Source: Desulfosporosinus youngiae DSM 17734
Lineage (GTDB): Bacteria; Bacillota; Desulfitobacteriia; Desulfitobacteriales; Desulfitobacteriaceae
DNA length: 64,000 nt
Assembly (NCBI RefSeq): GCF_000244895.1
Contig: NZ_CM001441.1
Span: forward strand, 4,492,198-4,556,197
Reading direction: 5' to 3'
The translations under genes were made by a program, and so were the position numbers. Under the pieces are notes generated by a model. The model was given only the letters and a program-made list of their open reading frames with translations. It made no database searches and was not told the DNA's origin. Positions within the stretch are counted from its first letter, which is position 1, and each line of letters begins with the position of its first letter. Of the stretch, positions 62,263 to 64,000 are shown in pieces.

Positions 62263-63180
62263 TTACACCTCCACTTTACAAGTAGCGTTCACTGTGGTCA
62301 AGTGACGAAGAATAAGTTGCGGGTAAATATGAGCTAGAATTCGTCCGGCTGTCTTTGGAGCTACAGTGCCGGGGAGTCCTGGAGCTAACAGCGCTTTGAT
62401 ACCCAGACTCCGGGCATACTCAAAATCCGTGCCTCCAGGTCTGGACGCTAAATCAACAATAACAGCATCCCGCGCGACATTGTCTAACATCATGGGATTC
62501 AGGATCAAATCAGGAACTGTGTTAAAGATGATTTCAGCGTGACCAATCTCATCTTTAAGCTCAGCAAAATCGACTGCCTGAAGTCCCATTTCGACCGCAC
62601 GTGCCAAATCGGAAGGCTTACGGGCCACACCAGTTACCCGGGCTCCAATTCCTTGTAACATACGGGCCAGAGTCCAACCGCAACGACCTAAACCAAGAAC
62701 AAAACTATTGCTGCCGTGAATTGTGATCGTCGTGGCCTCCATGGCCATTTGAATAGCTCCTTCTGCCGAAGGTATAGAATTAAGGATAGCAAGTTCATTT
62801 AACTTTGCAGTTTCTACCAATTGGATTCCCAGATTATCTGCTTCTGACTTCAGCGCTGACCGCGCGAAGCCAATGAACAATGGTACGTGGGCTGGAATAG
62901 CTTCCAGGACCTTCTTGTTTAAGATAATAGGTGAATCCGAGTATTTTGCTTTGACCTCCCCACGTTCATCCGTGCCGAACAACGGAAAAAGCAACACATC
63001 CACTTGGCCAACAGCGTGTTCCAGGGATGGCACAAGCGTCATTCCCGAAATGGGAGAAGCCTTTTCAAATCCGACCCCGACTATGTAGGCTCCCTGTTTT
63101 TGAAGCTCGGGAATTAAATACAGTTCCCGATCATCTCCCCCGATTACAGCCAAACGCATTCCTTTCAAACCCGCACTCAT
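62263..63180 (-). CDS. spoVFA: dipicolinate synthase subunit A
   Basis: A 305-aa protein with an N-terminal nucleotide-fold RLAVIGGDDRELYLIPELQK, a middle Rossmann segment SFVLGLGRCGWTLARMLQGI and AEIIFNTVPDLILNPMMLDN. Partner of SpoVFB, 4 bp upstream in the same operon. The pair is normally switched on in the mother cell by SigK; I could not recognise a SigK promoter nearby. Confidence 0.95.
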   Translation of the reverse strand: MSAGLKGMRLAVIGGDDRELYLIPELQKQGAYIVGVGFEKASPISGMTLVPSLEHAVGQVDVLLFPLFGTDERGEVKAKYSDSPIILNKKVLEAIPAHVPLFIGFARSALKSEADNLGIQLVETAKLNELAILNSIPSAEGAIQMAMEATTITIHGSNSFVLGLGRCGWTLARMLQGIGARVTGVARKPSDLARAVEMGLQAVDFAELKDEIGHAEIIFNTVPDLILNPMMLDNVARDAVIVDLASRPGGTDFEYARSLGIKALLAPGLPGTVAPKTAGRILAHIYPQLILRHLTTVNATCKVEV

Positions 63181-63264
63181 TTTTATGCCCCCTTTGAGAC
63201 AGTGTCCAATTGACTACTATCCATTATATGAGGGTATGCAGGCTCCGGTTACGCTCAAAATTAT

Positions 63265-64000
63265 TTAATCGAGGAAATTCTCAAGCCCTATTACCAGTTC
63301 CGTCAGTTCCGCGGCTTTTCGTATACCCAGAATCACCCCAGGCATATAGGTCTCTCTGGAAAAAGCGTCATGTCTGATCGTCAGCGCCTGACCCAGCCCA
63401 CCGAATAAAACTTCCTGGTGAGCAATCAGACCGGGTAAACGTACAGAGTGAATATGAATTCCTCCAAGGTCGGCGCCACGGGCACCTGGGATTTTTTCGT
63501 ATTCGTTCGGATGTCCTTGGATCATGGGTTGACGGACTTCTAAAATTCCTTCCGCCGTTTTTAAGGCAGTTCCTGACGGAGCATCCAGCTTTTGATCATG
63601 ATGCATTTCGATGATATCAACATTCGGAAAATATTTTGCGGCTTCTCCGGCAAAACGCATCATCAAGATTGCCCCGATCGAAAAATTTGGTGCCAAAAAA
63701 GCACCTACGTTTTGTTTTTCTACAAGGGTACGAATTTCAGCTATTTCAGCTTCATCTAAGCCTGTTGTCCCGATCACCGGAACCACTCCAGCCATAATAG
63801 CAATCTTGGCGTTATTAAAAACCGATTGGGGATTCGTAAAATCAACTAAGACATCAGCTCGCGAAGAACGTAAAAATTCAAGCCCCAATGGACCCGTAAT
63901 ATCGATTCCAACTCTCGGAGCACCAACAACAAACCCAACATCCATACCCTGATGCCGAGTATCTGAAGCTCCCACTAAAAGGAGATCATCTTCTCTTAAA
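63265..64000 (-). CDS. dapB: 4-hydroxy-tetrahydrodipicolinate reductase (start outside window)
   Basis: The frame stays open to the last base of the window, so the N-terminus, including the NAD(P)-binding GxxGxxG, is missing; 244 codons are present. Visible landmarks are VLVDFTNPQSVFNNA, VIGTTGLDEAEIAEI, MHHDQKLDAPSGTALKTAEG (catalytic His/Lys region) and GLGQALTIRHDAFSRETY. It reduces dihydrodipicolinate to tetrahydrodipicolinate, upstream of the branch between lysine/DAP and DPA. First visible gene of the operon. Confidence 0.95.
   Translation of the reverse strand, partial: LREDDLLLVGASDTRHQGMDVGFVVGAPRVGIDITGPLGLEFLRSSRADVLVDFTNPQSVFNNAKIAIMAGVVPVIGTTGLDEAEIAEIRTLVEKQNVGAFLAPNFSIGAILMMRFAGEAAKYFPNVDIIEMHHDQKLDAPSGTALKTAEGILEVRQPMIQGHPNEYEKIPGARGADLGGIHIHSVRLPGLIAHQEVLFGGLGQALTIRHDAFSRETYMPGVILGIRKAAELTELVIGLENFLD

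Overview
The window looks like a chromosomal segment of a low-to-mid GC, spore-forming, strictly anaerobic Firmicute of the Peptococcaceae type. Desulfosporosinus or Desulfitobacterium is my best guess from gene content and style. No rRNA or other taxonomic marker is present, so this is inference. The main clues are dipicolinate synthase genes inside a lysine/DAP operon, T-box and cobalamin riboswitch leaders, frequent TTG and GTG starts behind strong GGAGG sites, lactate-utilisation-type Fe-S proteins and two sulfate-exporter-family (YeiH) permeases.

Layout. 1-9.6 kb: the 5' end of acetyl-CoA synthetase, a MarR regulator, a DUF169 protein, a flavin reductase, a lone carB with a possible ARG box, a DUF3102 protein, a radical SAM protein and a DUF2889 protein. 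9.6-12.4 kb: a divergent pair of peptidoglycan-binding proteins, one with five PG-binding repeats and one PG-binding/LysM/GH18; neither has a signal peptide. 12.5-27.3 kb: two long acetyl-CoA hydrolase/transferase paralogues carrying the same FadR-like operator. Between them lie a dispersed repeat, a YeiH / 37-aa membrane protein / universal stress protein operon, a sigma-54 two-component system with a periplasmic-binding protein, and an LTA-synthase-like enzyme. 27.3-29.5 kb: an IS1634-type insertion sequence lying inside another copy of the dispersed repeat. 29.5-34.5 kb: a BMP-type nucleoside ABC transporter. 34.6-36.8 kb: a LUD/4Fe-4S protein and a CCG-domain protein. 37.2-38.5 kb: M23 peptidase plus bactofilin. 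38.6-42.8 kb: leuA behind a T-box, an MFS pump and an unknown membrane protein. 43.1-48.2 kb: a TetR / ABC / HlyD export operon. 48.2-48.8 kb: a third repeat copy. 48.9-51.7 kb: an unknown gene, a second YeiH and its divergent LysR. 51.8-55.2 kb: a cobalt uptake operon (cbiM, cbiN, cbiO, cobK) under a cobalamin riboswitch; cbiQ appears reduced to a remnant. 55.2-58.1 kb: RNase J, a DUF1540 mini-protein and a DUF6125-like protein. 58.1-64 kb: dapB-spoVFA-spoVFB-asd-lysC-dapA, making diaminopimelate/lysine and spore dipicolinate.

The most unusual material is regulatory or repetitive. The first item is a GC-rich dispersed repeat family, with smaller palindromic modules nested in one copy and an IS in another. 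The second is a predicted sigma-54 promoter for yeiH, with three tandem 13-bp sites overlapping the 3' end of its likely activator gene. The third is the matched operator/promoter architecture of the two acyl-CoA transferase paralogues, one of which adds an exact FNR-type box. All regulatory calls are from reading the sequence only.
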